64,000 nt of DNA from Nereocystis luetkeana (Eukaryota > Sar > Phaeophyceae > Laminariales > Laminariaceae), in contig JARUPZ010000002.1 in assembly GCA_031213475.1 (NCBI GenBank), positions 17,724,079 to 17,788,078 on the forward strand, in the 5' to 3' direction. The notes under the pieces were generated by a model that saw only the letters and a program-made list of their open reading frames with translations, was not told where the DNA came from and searched no databases. Shown in pieces: positions 21,501-32,657 of the stretch. The stretch's first letter is position 1, and every line of letters begins with the position of its first letter. The position numbers and the translations under genes were made by a program.

Positions 21501-22684
21501 GTTAACAGGACCAAATATTGTTAGTAAAAATGGTTAAACATATAGGTTTTTATGTGTACCATAGGTCCTGTTAACTATGGTCCCCCGTAATAGTGGCAAA
21601 ATCTTCTCTAAGGCCGACATCCCGACAAATCACTGATACGCCCTAGGGTTAATATATCGTCGACCCATCGCCCCCGGATGTACTTTTTGCTATCATATGT
21701 ATCGTGGTTCGTCGGTAAACAGGCTCATGCTCAAGTCCTCTCAGGTTCCTGTGGACAGCTTTTCCACAGCGAGAGCGAAGACCGCAACGGCTATGGAGAA
21801 AACCTATACCTGTGCGGGACGTCGTCGACGACATCATGTTACACGCCAGAGGCGGCTATGGCCTCCCTATGTACGATGTGTTTGCTTTCCGCTACACGAT
21901 ACGTGCTTTGTCAAATCCAATAGAGCGGTGGGCCCTACTTTCATCCATTTGAATAGAGTTTCATGTGGCGCATACTCACCATTGAGGAAAGCAACATTGT
22001 CGAATTGTCGCTCGCCGTGGGCAAGCGAGAATTACCTATAGAGGACGGGGCTTTCAGTTCAAGTCTTATCCGATGGCGTGGCTCCTGTTCAGTTCTTCCG
22101 CAAACGTGCCCGCATCCTGATTCTCACTATCCAACCCCGCAGATGAAAACGAGATTCAGGTGGACTACGTGGCTCAGTACGGGGGACATGCGACCCAGAT
22201 CCTGTGGAAGTCGACAACCGAGCTGGGCTGTGCGCTAGCGACTTGCCATCTGGACCCGTTCCACTTCGTTTATCTTGTGTGCCAGTACAACCCTCCGTGA
22301 GTGAAAGTCACCGGTATGTTCCCTGGAGCACCATGACATAAGTCCTCAGCGATGGGTGATATCGGGCGGGGGCCGTCGTTCCCGTGGGGGTTTTTATGCA
22401 TGGATGTCCCGATGCAAAACACGTTGAGCAGGGCGTCATAGCGCTGGCAGGGCATTCGCTGCGATGTGTTCATGGACTAGTACACGAAGGTAGTTGTACA
22501 GAAAATAGAACTTACGCCGAGTAACAGCAGTGAATAGACATACACTGAAACTTAAATTCTTCCGCGCTGTGTTATATCGTGCGTCGTTCCCTTCCTCCCA
22601 TCGTTTTTGTTTCCTTTATTCAGCGGTAACATCCTGGGAAGCCTTGAAGATGAAGTGGAACTGCCGTCCGGAGACTTCTGCTAG
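18597..22684 (+). CDS. CAP-superfamily (PR-1/SCP-like) secreted protein, copy A
   Basis: Six coding exons join in frame to a 295-residue protein: 18597-18728, 20691-21025, 21293-21350, 21723-21870, 22143-22296 and 22624-22684 (stop TAG). All introns are GT-AG. Residues 1-21 form a signal peptide (V-G-A-V-F-F-L-A-M core, A-A before the likely cut). Residues ~45-148 are a Thr/Pro/Ser-rich linker with T-A-P type repeats, likely O-glycosylated. The CAP domain follows: L-H-N-E-A-R (His152), H-S-E-S (His190), G-E-N-L (Glu201), Y-x-x-E (Glu228), G-H-A-T-Q-I-L-W (His240), V-C-Q-Y-N-P-P-G-N near the end, and a C-terminal Cys. The HEEH tetrad of CAP proteins is complete. Family members bind sterols or lipids or act in defence; the function here is unknown. 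The ATG is fixed by the preceding AG acceptor and by the same start in copies B and C. Confidence 0.9.
20691..21025 (+). other. Linker exon of CAP gene A (Thr/Pro-rich)
   Basis: This coding exon encodes R-R-L-S-R-G-G-G, a short acidic part, then a run rich in Thr, Pro, Ala and Ser (units such as E-P-S-T-T-A-P and A-P-S-T-T-A-P), and ends with L-L-D-L-H-N-E-A-R, where the CAP domain begins. At 335 bases it is about twice as long as in copies B and C. The internal GAC-GACG-CTCC-type DNA repeats suggest growth by slippage. Confidence 0.85.
21484..21592. mobile_element. MITE family 1, copy 2
   Basis: 109 bp, with arms TATTACGGGGGGCCATAGTT and ...AACTATGGTCCCCCGTAATA. It lies wholly inside the third coding intron of CAP gene A (21351-21722). 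The inner GTTAGTAAAAATGGTTAAA-like core matches copy 7. Confidence 0.85.
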
Positions 22685-22689
22685 TACGA

Positions 22690-25180
22690 GAAAAAACTCG
22701 AGAAGCCCATCATGTGGCACCTCTGGTGAAAAGACTAGATATGACCAAGTTCAATACAATGCTGCGCAGGCAATTGTGATCGCGAGAACTTGTGCGATTT
22801 AGGTTTGAACGACGCAATGGGAACCAGACCTTCGAGGTTGTGGATGCTTCGGACGGCCGGATTGCGTGCTTTATACCTGTTATGTTTTTCATATGAACCT
22901 GATTCTTCGGTCAACGAACTCGATACTGTTTAACCGGTAGTCTGGTTGAAGATCTGGGTTTGAGACCCATTCGATAGTCTATCGACATGTTTCGATAGCT
23001 GAAAGCGTGAATTTGAAACCTCGAAATAGCGTCCATGAGTGGCGGGGTGTAGAGCCCATTTGTGCGATACAAACCAAGGCATGTACCGAGAGGGCGGGGG
23101 GGGGGAGAACGCCTGGCACTACGGCTTGTGCACATGGTCGCCGAGCGTAAACTCTCTTACGATATGAACCGTGAAGTCATCGTTGTGCAAAAGCGCGACG
23201 TTGGTTTCTGCAGCCGACTACGCAGAGTGTAGTTTTGTTTTGGTCCGCTCTTGTGTGTTCCTGGACGCTGGTTGCTAAATATTTGATGTATTCCATATCT
23301 ACATGATTGTACCATCGACATAAGAACGGCGGGTGCATGAATGTTTCGACCCGGCCCTAGTCTTACGGTACCCATGTGATGGCACGGTCTTCCGTCACCC
23401 GGGGCATTCATCTCCCCATGTGTTTGGATAGGCGGACAGTCGAATCTAAGAATTACCGTCAGACAAGAGAAGTCAGGCCGTAGATAAGAAAACGGTTGAG
23501 TTGTCACAATATTGCCTTTTGTATGTAGGAGAAATGTTGCCTGGTATGTGATATACTTGTAGATGGTGACTTAGCCCGGGCTTTATTCGACGGACCGCGC
23601 GAGCCTGTACGTTCCTCAATTTGTTTTTCATTGCATCTGCATGGCTAGATACTCTGCTACATAAGAACATAGTATGTGTGCGTTTCGCAATCGGGTCCTA
23701 GTCGTTCTGTAGCGCTGTTGTGGCACGGTCTTCCGTCACCCGCGGCATGCTTCCGGAATGATTTTTGATAGTCTGGCAGTCAAGCCCAACGATTCCTGCC
23801 AATCAAGAGAGCCCAGGTCATAGCCGAGGAAACGTTTGCTTTTGTTCTACGTGCTCGTGGTAGGTATCGCACAATACGATGCGGAGAAGCACAATCTTGT
23901 ACTTTTCTGTCTTTTACTATTCGGCCAGACTATCCGTGGCACACTTCTGTACTGTCTGTGTACGACACAGATAGTACACAGTGTCCGCGGCGTGACGATG
24001 TAGGGCGGAGCAGTTGTTTTCGTAGTGGCTGTTACTGCAACGGTGGACAGCACCAGTTCGCATGATATAATGTCTTTAGCAAAAACATTGACATCACTCA
24101 ACACGAAAATGTATTGGCCGCTATAACAAACACGAAATAGCCACGAAGGCCATCCAGGTATATTCTTACACACAGGCTGTTGGCGGTACGTTCCCGTGCG
24201 CTGTCGGCACACGAAAGGGAGTGTGCACACCTTCCCCGAACGGTAGAGACTTGACTGTGCACCCTCATCCTTCGTGTGTATTCGAGGTCTAGTATTTCGG
24301 CTACTACTGTCGCAACCACGCTCTCCAGTGGCAGCAGCAGCAGTGCGAGAGTACTCGACAGTAGAGATTCGCGTTCGGGGTATACCTCCGCACTGAGCAC
24401 GGGTTCAGTGCGGTACCATGAAGCCCGACCGCAAAGGTTGAAAAAGCAGACGCTTCCGTACTAAGCTGGGTGGGTGGGATGGACAGCATTATATATCGCC
24501 GCCTCTGTTTTGCTTGCTTTTGGCCCGGTGAAAAAATCTATATAACGCAAATGGGGTGATATAATTTTATTTTGTTTTCTGATCTCTAACCTATATTCAG
24601 CGGATGTGTGGTGCTTTCTGCCCAGTTTCGCTTAGTCTTCGTGCCAAACACGAACGACATATATATATAAAGAACGAAAAATAAGAAAGGGAAACAATGT
24701 ATAAATAAGTACCAGGTAGTACAGTAGAACAAATGAGGAAATTTTTAAAATGTACAGGAAGACGGAACTAAAAGGCAAGAAGCGACCACAGCTTCACACC
24801 AAACCAATACGCGCGGTTGTAGTATCGCTGCGGTGTCCTCCTGGGGGGAGACTACGACTAACAAATCAACAAAGGAAACTACAGTAAATATAACAGCACA
24901 TTAAAACAGAAAGAACCACCAAGAAAAATGCCGAGAAAAGAGTCTCGCCAAGCGTCAAGCCAGGCAGGACTTAGTCCCTTTCACGAAAGGGAAGCATAAA
25001 AGGAAAGGAAAACCAAAATACAAGAACGTCATACTTGAAGCAGCCGCCGAGGTTTGCGGTATGAGTAGCCTAGACAGCTTCTATCTATTTGTTGGCCTGG
25101 TACCTTACTACCCTGTTGACTGGCTCCTTCTTGCTTTGGTGTACCGCAGATTCCTCACGGCTGTTGTTGCCCCAACCCCT
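22690..25180. other. Intergenic stretch downstream of CAP gene A
   Basis: No gene recognised. Two related ~130-base blocks (23370-23495 and 23715-23850) share GGCACGGTCTTCCGTCACCC. A TGGGTTTGAGACCCA hairpin is at about 22955. A TACCAGGTA motif is at 24710-24718. Small ORFs have no domain features. Confidence 0.5.
23370..23850. repeat. Duplicated ~130-bp block downstream of CAP gene A
   Basis: The unit starts GGCACGGTCTTCCGTCACCC and continues through GG-CAGTC-AA and CAAGAGA...CAGG-C-TAG-C-AGGAAACG. The two copies start at ~23383 and ~23722. Related, more diverged blocks lie at ~53558-53800 and ~54037-54170, downstream of CAP gene C, so this flank was probably duplicated along with the gene. 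Confidence 0.55.
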
Positions 25181-25189
25181 CCCATTCTC

Positions 25190-26480
25190 TTACCTCTTAA
25201 GCCCCACCCTCAACGGACGCGGGGCGCTGACTACGCAGATTCGGCTCCTCCATGTAGGACTCAACCATGAAGCGCCCCTCTTCTTCGAGCCCCTCCCGGT
25301 ACCAATTGCCCGCTTGCCATGCTGCAACGGTCTACACCGCAGCCTCAACTCCAAACAACGGGGAGTGTTCCGTGGACCCCTCGGTAGGTTGAAACTCCCC
25401 GAGGTCCTCACCTAGGCATCTATGCAAAGTATTCGGCTGTCGGCCCCGTTTCCGACCCTCCCCACCGGTCATCGTCGCGGACATTACCAGACTGGGCAGT
25501 CGTTTGTTCTTCTTTCGCGCCAGGGCCCCCGCAAAGAAGAGCCGCCGTTAACGGCAGGTCGATTCGATGATCTCGCAACGTGTCGTTTTGAGGGTTTTGG
25601 CGTTCGAGAAGGTTGAGTAGTCGGCATGTTGTCGGCGCTGGAAACCATGGACCCACATAAGGGCTTTGTGGTGCGCCTGGTAAAGTGTTGCGCACTGAAC
25701 GTTCAAGTCACATATGTAGGGTTTCAGTCGCCTTGGCCTTCAACATGCGGAGTTGCACACTGAGCAAGGCCGTCTTCAAATCATACAACGCCGCACCGAA
25801 TCATTTGAAGCATGCCCACGTGAGACGGATCCGTCGTTCGATTACGAGCCGGAGGTCAGCATTGTCGCAGATATTGCCACCGGCGGGTAAGAACTGGGTC
25901 GTCTGTCTTTGTCTTTATCCAGCTACTTCGATTTCGAGCGATGGAGCCTTGATGGAAGAGTTGATGTCGGGTCCCGTGTTCGTAGCAGCATCGCCTCCGT
26001 CTTCTGTTTCGACAACGTGAGGCCTGCTTCGTCGAATGCAGTCACGATGACAGCCATCTTTCTAGCAAGTCCTTCCCCCGACTTTGAGACAATCTCTGCG
26101 CTATCGGCTTACAGCTTGCCCCACACTGCCCTTTCGCTAACATGTCAACGGCACCTCTTTCCCGGCCACCACATCCTCCTAGAGGTGGACCAGATCCCTT
26201 ACGGCGTCGTCCTCCTCGCTGAAACGTACCAGGTATTACCCTAGAACGGCGTGTATCACAGCAGAGAAGAACACGTTGAGCAGCAGCGGCGACAGCATGC
26301 AGCCTAGATTCAGCCCCTGCGTGACATCAAACCATTCGGAGTGCTCGCCGTCATCCGTGAGTACACGAGCCCGTATGCCGTCGCTGAACAGGCGGATAAC
26401 TCTAGGATTGAAGACTCAGCACGGACACTGGTTGTGCTGTACGTCGACTGGTAGAGATCACGATAGAATGTGAGAGCTCA
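25190..26480 (-). pseudogene. LINE (non-LTR) reverse transcriptase, decayed
   Basis: On the - strand from ~26400 downwards the sequence reads [15 protein letters not shown], then [13 protein letters not shown], the Q-G-x-x-x-G-C-x-L-S-P-L-L-F-N box of LINE RTs. Further on, A-D-S-A-E-I-V-S replaces the catalytic A-D-D, preceded by a stop. Next come A-R-K-M-A-V-I-V-T-A-F and E-A-M-L-L-R-T. The tail gives F-Q-R-R-Q-H-A-D and a C-terminal basic region ending near 25190. Many stops and frame changes show it is dead. A TACCAGGTA motif interrupts it at 26227-26235. The 5' part of the element is not recognised. Confidence 0.75.
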
Positions 26481-26489
26481 CCCATAACT

Positions 26490-28840
26490 GCAAGCTGCAA
26501 ATTATCCTGGCTGTGTCATAGACTTTGTTACGTTTACCTCCGCAAGTAATTTCTCATAGTCACAATTTTGTGTAGGGTCTTGCTGCGCTCTCACAGCTCC
26601 CACCTGGAACATGCCTGCCTAAACATCTACCCCTCGGAGAACCTTCCGGGCGTCCTTCTCGATTGTTTTCATTTTTTCGAAAACCACACCCAGGTTAGCT
26701 CAGCTCAGCTCACACTCGATCCAGGACGAAACAATCAACGCTAGTTTCAAGGACTTTATTTTCGAAGAGTAAGTCAAGAAGCAAAAAAAAAACAGTTCGT
26801 TAAATTTCACATATTATTTGGGAAATAAAACAGGAAAATATGGAAGATCAACACATTGCGCGAAAAAAAGTGAAAAACCATGTATGTGGGGTTTTCCATA
26901 TCACCTACTAGGCTCGGCGAGACGGAAAACAATCCCTTGCCTTTTAAAGCCAACTCCGCGACGTTAATGCTCCGAGCGCCGCCACGGTGCTCGGCCGGGA
27001 TCCAGACGTTCGTCGGAATGTACCCACGACCCCCTTGCTCGTCCTGCAGCCGGAACTGCGAGGAATAACCCTCGGCCGATGGAGAGCAGCATTCCTGAAC
27101 AAAATAGAGCCTCTTACACATATACATATACATATACATATACCAAGGCATACGCACACGAAAGTCGGAAACAAAAGCCTGGTCCTGGAAGCTAATATAG
27201 TACCTCGACGATACAATAGGAGAACAAGCAGAAAATCGCACTGCTTGCATATGGTGCTGTCGTGGTGCCACGTACGACCACGCGGCCCGCCCTACTCCGT
27301 CAAGAGCGAGAGAACAGAGGGCTGAACCGTGCCTAGCTGTCACAGGTTCGACACACACCCCAGGAGTGACCCGCACCTGCACATACATAGAGGCGGCAAC
27401 AGGGTATCACACACCTGGGTGGTACGGTCTTATCTCAGTACTACCGCCGACAAACCACGAAGGGCACACCAAACGCATGCCGGAGGCATACAAGGAACAC
27501 GTCAGATCCATAACCCTTCACCACACACTATAAGTCCCCCAAATCTACGTACAGATCAGTATCGATGATAGCAGTATCGCAATGGTACGGCCCTTCGTTG
27601 AAGTACCTGTGTCAACGGACACAACACGTCGCACACAGAGAGACGACAACAGGGAGTTTGAGGGTGTTGCATGCATCGAATACTTAGGTTGTAAGAAGAA
27701 CCACCGGGCCAAGAGCCTTATATATCGTTGTCAGAAAAACACCACACGTTTTAAACTCAGCATGTTGTTTGCACATCTGAGCACTTCCTCGAACTACAGT
27801 TTCCGGACCTCACAGCAGCAGCAAGCAGTACGCTCGTAACCGCTGTCGGTCTGGCACTTGGCCAGCTAGCTGTACTCTGTCGGAATTTTCGCTTCTCCAA
27901 CACCCGCCGTGTCCTTGTATTCCCCCTGAACCTTAGCTCAACCTCAAGCATATGTATAGTATCCGACAGTTCCCTAGACCAATCACGACTCCTACAATAA
28001 TATGAGTCAACGCCCCTTCATAAGCCCTGCTTCGATATATTTTTTTATACCACCAACCCTATATATTATCTACTGGTTGGGTTGGCGTCGGTTCGCAACG
28101 ACACTGTAAAACATGTCGGTCATGTGAGCTAGACAACCAGGGTGTGCCGTTTTTGTTTTTGGCAGTCGGTCACAGCTGGCGATCAAGTTATCGATAGTTT
28201 GTGCGGAGTGGAGAGCCTTTACTCCGCACAAGGGGAATGGTTGCATCACGTAACGTTCATAATAAGGCACCCAAGAGGCAGTTACATGGTGCCCCATAGT
28301 ACCCCCATTGCCGACTCTGGAAGTGACCACACCGGACATCAGATCAATTCATGGAAGCTGTTATCCATGTGCAAGCCCGCTTCACAAGCGGTTCTCAGTA
28401 GGATGCAGCTCACCCTTAATGCGACTCGCCGAACACCTCACGGCGCTTCGTGCTTGGTGCCTGTAATGTCCGCCTAGTTTGGGAAAGCCCGATGGGTTCC
28501 GTCCCAGCGTTGTAAAGGTGCGAGGGTCTGAGTCCATACAACTAGGCCCCATGCATAATATCAAACCCCACCTCACGTGTTATTGCAGTATTTTGCTGTT
28601 GCCGTTGTTCTAGTTTTGTTGTTGCTCATATCTACACACTTTTAACCTTAAGGTCAACGAGGATATATATCTCAAGCATCTGCTGCCGAGTAGGCTCGCG
28701 CAGGAGTTGGAATAAGGTAAGGGGATGGCAAACAAAACATACACCTAGTATTAGTTTCAGTAATGTCGGAAGAGCGCTGTAATTAAAATGATATGCTCGT
28801 AGAAGAGCGTTTTTAGTCCTTTGCTAATTGTTTGGGCCCA
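26490..28840. other. Unassigned stretch
   Basis: The longest open frame (26807-27388, - strand, 193 codons) has a plausible stretch around G-R-G-Y-I-P-T-N-V-W-I-P-A-E-H-R-G-G but matches no family I know. It also crosses an ATACAT microsatellite (27120-27142). Other frames at 27329-28576 are short and overlapping. Confidence 0.4.
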
Positions 28841-28849
28841 ACAACTTAG

Positions 28850-29218
28850 TATTACGGTGGATCATATTAAATAGGACCTACGGTACACACAAAAACCTAT
28901 ACTTCGTATATTTCGCTGTTTCTACTAACAACATGTGGTCCTGAGGCGTTCTTTGATGGGGTTCACCCCTATTTTTTCTTAGGCTCCTCATTTGAGGAGC
29001 TCCATTCCTCACCCGAAAACTGACTCGAGGAAAAGCTAACTGCATGCCAATGAATAACCCTCTGACCAAAGCATACAAACACGTCTTTTCTCAAAACAAG
29101 ATTGGTATTGCGACAATTTTGGGTTAGGGAACCCCATCACACTAATAAAATGTTTTAGTGGAAATGGGCCACCTCTATCGTAGAACGCGTCTCCTCTATA
29201 CGAGGGTCCCTCGTAATA
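28850..29218. mobile_element. MITE family 1, copy 3, split by a nested element
   Basis: The left arm and core (28850-28942, ending GGTCCT) are family 1. The missing outer right arm (GGTCCCTCGTAATA) reappears at 29205-29218. The ~255 bases between are a family 3 element. Both arms carry more substitutions than copies 1, 2 or 8. Confidence 0.6.
28943..29197 (-). mobile_element. Inverted-repeat element, family 3 (nested copy)
   Basis: The ends are GAGGCGTTCTTTGATGG and, on the other strand, GACGCGTTCTACGATAG. The inner part reads, on the - strand, GGTTATTCATTGG, then TTTTCGGGTGAGG-ATGGAGCTCC, matching 39042-39300. It contains a CTCCTCATTTGAGGAG hairpin. No coding capacity. Confidence 0.6.
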
Positions 29219-29911
29219 GCTCACGCGGAAAAGTAATTTGCCTGCCCGTGCTCGGTTTGGGTAGGACCGCCTATAGGTTAGACAAATAAATGTGTCAGGA
29301 GATCAGCAAGCCTTCAGTGAAGTTCACGTGCTTTCGTCGGTGATGTACCCATGTTACCACAGTAGGCTCCCGCGCGTGGAAAAACCTATTTATTTAGGGG
29401 TTTTGTGAATTTTAGCTCGTCGTGCTGTTGGCTCGCAACTCCGAGTCACCTAAAATCCCTCGTGAGTGGTTTCTGGCGGCCGAGGACTGGCTTGTGGTGC
29501 ACTCGACGTACACTTGTGCGCCCCGTACGAAATGAGCCTCAATTTCGGGGCTGTGATTGCTTGTGAGGGGCTGTAGGTGTCCACAGGTGTAGTACCGACG
29601 TCCGGTCGGAGGTTGATTTTCGTCTCGTTTCGCGATGGCCCACATAAGGTTCGACCAATTTTGGCCACTGTAGTACTCAGTAGTCGAGGTTATGTAGGCC
29701 TCCGTTAAAACAATGCGGACGGCCAAATTGCAGAGATAATCACAAGCTACGGCGGATAAAGCAGCAGGCCGATACCCCTGATCTGTCTCCACCAAGGCAC
29801 AAGGCAACCGAATGACTGCACGCGCAGCGTGTCTAAATACCGCTACAGCTTAGTATTCCGAAAAGCATCTGCTGTACCTGGTACCAGGTATTACATGCCT
29901 GGGATAATATG

Positions 29912-30455
29912 AATTATTAGTCCTCTTGCCATCTGACAATGTGCAGCTATAGTTGCCCCCGAACCCGAACCCTGAGATGGAGGATGCATACGATGCGCCG
30001 GGCTTAACCCCTCTAGGAGTGCAGTCCCGTTGTGGGTACAATCCACTGACGATTAGAGTGGTTTGCCCCCAAACCGGGACTGCAGCCCCCAAAGAGTTTA
30101 ACCGTTGTTTCTACTCAAGGATATCTACCATTCACCTTCGTCTCTTTTTTTCATATGTGATTCGCCATCCTTTTTCGAAATAGCACGGACCATGGACCCA
30201 CACCCGCATAGCTCGAGGGTGGAGCGTGGAAGGACGCGGCTTAGGATTTTAGACGGCAACGAAGATGGAGCAGTGACAACAGGTACAGTAGATACGATAT
30301 GTATTTAGCGTAGAAGCTTGACGTAGAGGTACAGCATAGAGTTTTCACTCATCATCCGCATGGGTTTCCCTTTTTGCATCCCGTTGGCCTTCTTCTTTGT
30401 TCTACGAATGCTTGTTATTAATAGTGATCCACGTTGAAGGTCATCGTGATCCATA
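29912..30455. mobile_element. MITE family 4 remnant holding a TTAA element
   Basis: The left end, ATTATTAGTCCTCTTGCCAT, followed by CTGACAATGTGCAG, matches the TIR at 43479. The right side (30373-30452) has TTTCC...TTCTTCTT...AGTGATCCACGTTGAAG, matching the opposite arm. The family 2 element at 30004-30101 sits between them. The element is diverged and its right end is truncated. Confidence 0.45.
30004..30101. mobile_element. TTAA-flanked MITE (family 2), copy 1
   Basis: 98 bp starting TTAACCCCTCTAGGAGTGCA and ending ...GAGTTTAA. The inner arms GCAGTCCCGTTGTGGG and CCCAAACCGGGACTGC are inverted. TTAA at both ends and a CCC start are piggyBac-like traits. Confidence 0.65.
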
Positions 30456-30693
30456 CTTTGCATACTATCGGGTGACAAACATGGTATTATTTACCCAGCC
30501 ACTGGAAACGAACAATGTGGGGAGAGAGTGGGAGCCCCTAACACATTTTTTTTTTAACACCTCCTTTCGTAGAATATAGTGTTATTTCATTGGATATTTC
30601 ACCATTCGCAGGGTTTGTTCGAATCATACCGTGGATCCATATATAAGAGGGAAACATAACTCGTAATCTACTGGCTTGAAACGTTGAACGTGC

Positions 30694-30806
30694 TATGACG
30701 GGGGACCACATTTAATAGGACCTACGGTACGCGCAAAAATCTATACATATATATACCCATTTTCACTAGTAATATTTGGTCCTATTTACTATGGTCCCCC
30801 GGAATA
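30694..30806. mobile_element. MITE family 1, copy 4
   Basis: 113 bp. Arms TATGACGGGGGACCACATTT and ...TTTACTATGGTCCCCCGGAATA, with TAATAGGACC/GGTCCTATT near the loop. Confidence 0.8.
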
Positions 30807-31466
30807 TCAACCTGGACTGAACGCTTGAAAGTTTTATACGAATGATGCAGCGCCCCTACCAATGAATTATTTATTTTACCTCTATCCGTCCTAAGTGTAT
30901 GGTAGTAATGTATTTGCCGTCTGACCATATGTGTGACGCTTGTTTAAATCATACCATCCAAATTCATAGGGAATTCATAATCCAATTACTTCAACCACAC
31001 TCGTCTAGTTCAATGAAAAATACCACTACAATACCTGGTAAGGTGTAGAGAACACAGCAATAATTTGGGGGGGCAGCACTATCACAAGCAGCAGAGCAAA
31101 TCATTCATCTTAATAAAGAGAAAACCACTGCAATCGACGCCCATACGCAAGATATTAAGCGAGAGGCCGCTCCGGATCGTGGTAGATACTACGAAAAGCA
31201 CCAACAGTCGTAGTCTCCCAGTAGCGTTCCCGTTCAGAAAACCGGGTTACGGACATATATATGTGTCGACGATACAACGACAACTTGCGCTGGTTGACAG
31301 TTACAGTGCCAAAGTGCTCATCTTATTTTTTTCTCAAACACAATATCCGTTATGGTCTCGGTCTGTCCTCCTAAAACACCTGGCAACCGATCTGAAAAAA
31401 ACGAAACCGAAATCAAGCAAGGGAGCTACAGCATACTAAATACTCCATCCTACAACAGTATACTGT

Positions 31467-31581
31467 TATTACGGGGGACCGTAGTAAATTAGACCAAATT
31501 TTGTCAGTAAAAATAGGCAAATATATATGTTTTCGTTTGTACCATAGGTCCTATTTACTATGCCCCCCCCCCCCCCGAATA
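31467..31581. mobile_element. MITE family 1, copy 5
   Basis: 115 bp. Left arm TATTACGGGGGACCGTAGTA. The right arm has its C run stretched to 16 bases (31565-31576 and neighbours), either slippage or a sequencing artefact. Confidence 0.75.
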
Positions 31582-31585
31582 TTAA

Positions 31586-31706
31586 TATCACGGGGGACCA
31601 TGTGAAAATTTAAATGAAATAAGACCTACGGTACAAACAAAAACCTCTATATTTCGGTATTTTTAAGAACAATAAATTGTCCTACGTACTATGGTGCCCC
31701 ATCATA
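31586..31706. mobile_element. MITE family 1, copy 6
   Basis: A diverged copy only about 5 bases after copy 5. Left arm TATCACGGGGGACCATGTG, core CCTACGGTACAAACAAAAACC, right end ...ACTATGGTGCCCCATCATA. Confidence 0.7.
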
Positions 31707-31709
31707 CTG

Positions 31710-32460
31710 TTATTATAGTGTACCTGATTTAAGGACCTCCCGGAACAGGCAAGTGCCATGAATATCGCTCTTATCCCCGAACCCCTTGTATCTTCTGTTT
31801 GATCGCAATCTGATGTTGTATCGGGAAAAGAGCGAACCGTTTAGTTTAATCGAGATTAATTTCTCCATCAAGACCGCGAAAAATCACCTCTTCAAGTGGG
31901 ATGAGTCGGGCGAAGCCTGTAGTCATTTCTGCGATTTATCGTGGGAGGCCGATTTTTCCGCTTTATCTCTCTCTTAGCTCTCTTGAACCGGGTACTCCAA
32001 TGCATCTATACCAGATGTTTATAAAGAGTCACTTTCTGGTGCAAGTTGTGATACACAGTTTGGAGTGTTGTTGTTCTTCGAGTTGTAACCGTAGATATAT
32101 GAGTCTGCTGTGGGTTTTCGAATTATACCCACAGGATCTAGTTGTTCAGGTTGAGTACCTGGTATGATATACAGGGTAGAGCTCAAGAGACGACATTCTA
32201 CTGGAGTAGTTGTGGGCATTGATAGCAAATCAAACGATCGATCAAGCCTTTGTCGAAGGGGTGTTCTGTGTATTTATCTGCGAACGTACAATAATATATA
32301 TATATGTACGAGGGATACGGTATGTATACTGTATCTGGCCCTTTTCATTCCCCGCACAACTCACCGAAGTACGGAAACATACACCAGGTACTGCGGCGCA
32401 TATCCGACTATTAATAGAGCTATCATGACCACCGCTGTATACCACCAAGTGATGAAGTAG
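31710..32460. other. Unassigned stretch between MITEs and CAP gene B
   Basis: No gene recognised. TACCTGGTA at 32156-32164 and CACCAGGTA at 32382 are present, with a TATATA microsatellite at about 32295. Confidence 0.45.
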
Positions 32461-32489
32461 TCCAGAGTAATTGCCGGTACCCGTGGTAC

Positions 32490-32657
32490 AGATGGGTGTC
32501 GTTGTGGATACAGCAGTCGGGTCGTATCTGCTCGTATTTTTGGATCGGATTTTTTACCTTTCCCCTTCACCTCTCCCCCCTCCGTACTTTGCACAACGTT
32601 CCGAGTCCAGCAATATTCCAGCGCTTCCGGTCTCCTCACATCGTGATAGCAGCTACG
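32490..32657 (+). promoter_or_regulatory. Conserved leader block of CAP gene B (probable promoter and 5' UTR exon)
   Basis: Homologous to the blocks before genes A and C: CAGCAGTCGGG, TTTGGATCGGAT, a pyrimidine-rich tract, GAGTCCAGCAATATTCCAGCG and the donor CTACGGTAAGC (donor GT at 32658). The ATG of gene B follows an AG acceptor at 33430, leaving a probable leader intron of about 0.77 kb, the shortest of the three. Confidence 0.6.

Noticed and set aside
21697-22041. 114-codon ORF overlapping CAP gene A exon 4
   Set aside because: Shadow of the real exon in another frame; it lacks the CAP motifs and ignores the splice sites.
22285-22300. Ending the CAP protein at the TGA after N-P-P
   Set aside because: The TGA overlaps a good GTGAGT donor in all three copies, and the next exon supplies G-N and a conserved C-terminal Cys in the right phase in A and C.
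22925-22990. tRNA-like hairpin TGGGTTTGAGACCCA
   Set aside because: The T-arm-like hairpin pairs well, but there is no matching acceptor stem and no convincing anticodon arm.
26807-27388. 193-codon - strand ORF as a LINE 5' part
   Set aside because: It shows no endonuclease or ORF1 motif and crosses an ATACAT microsatellite.
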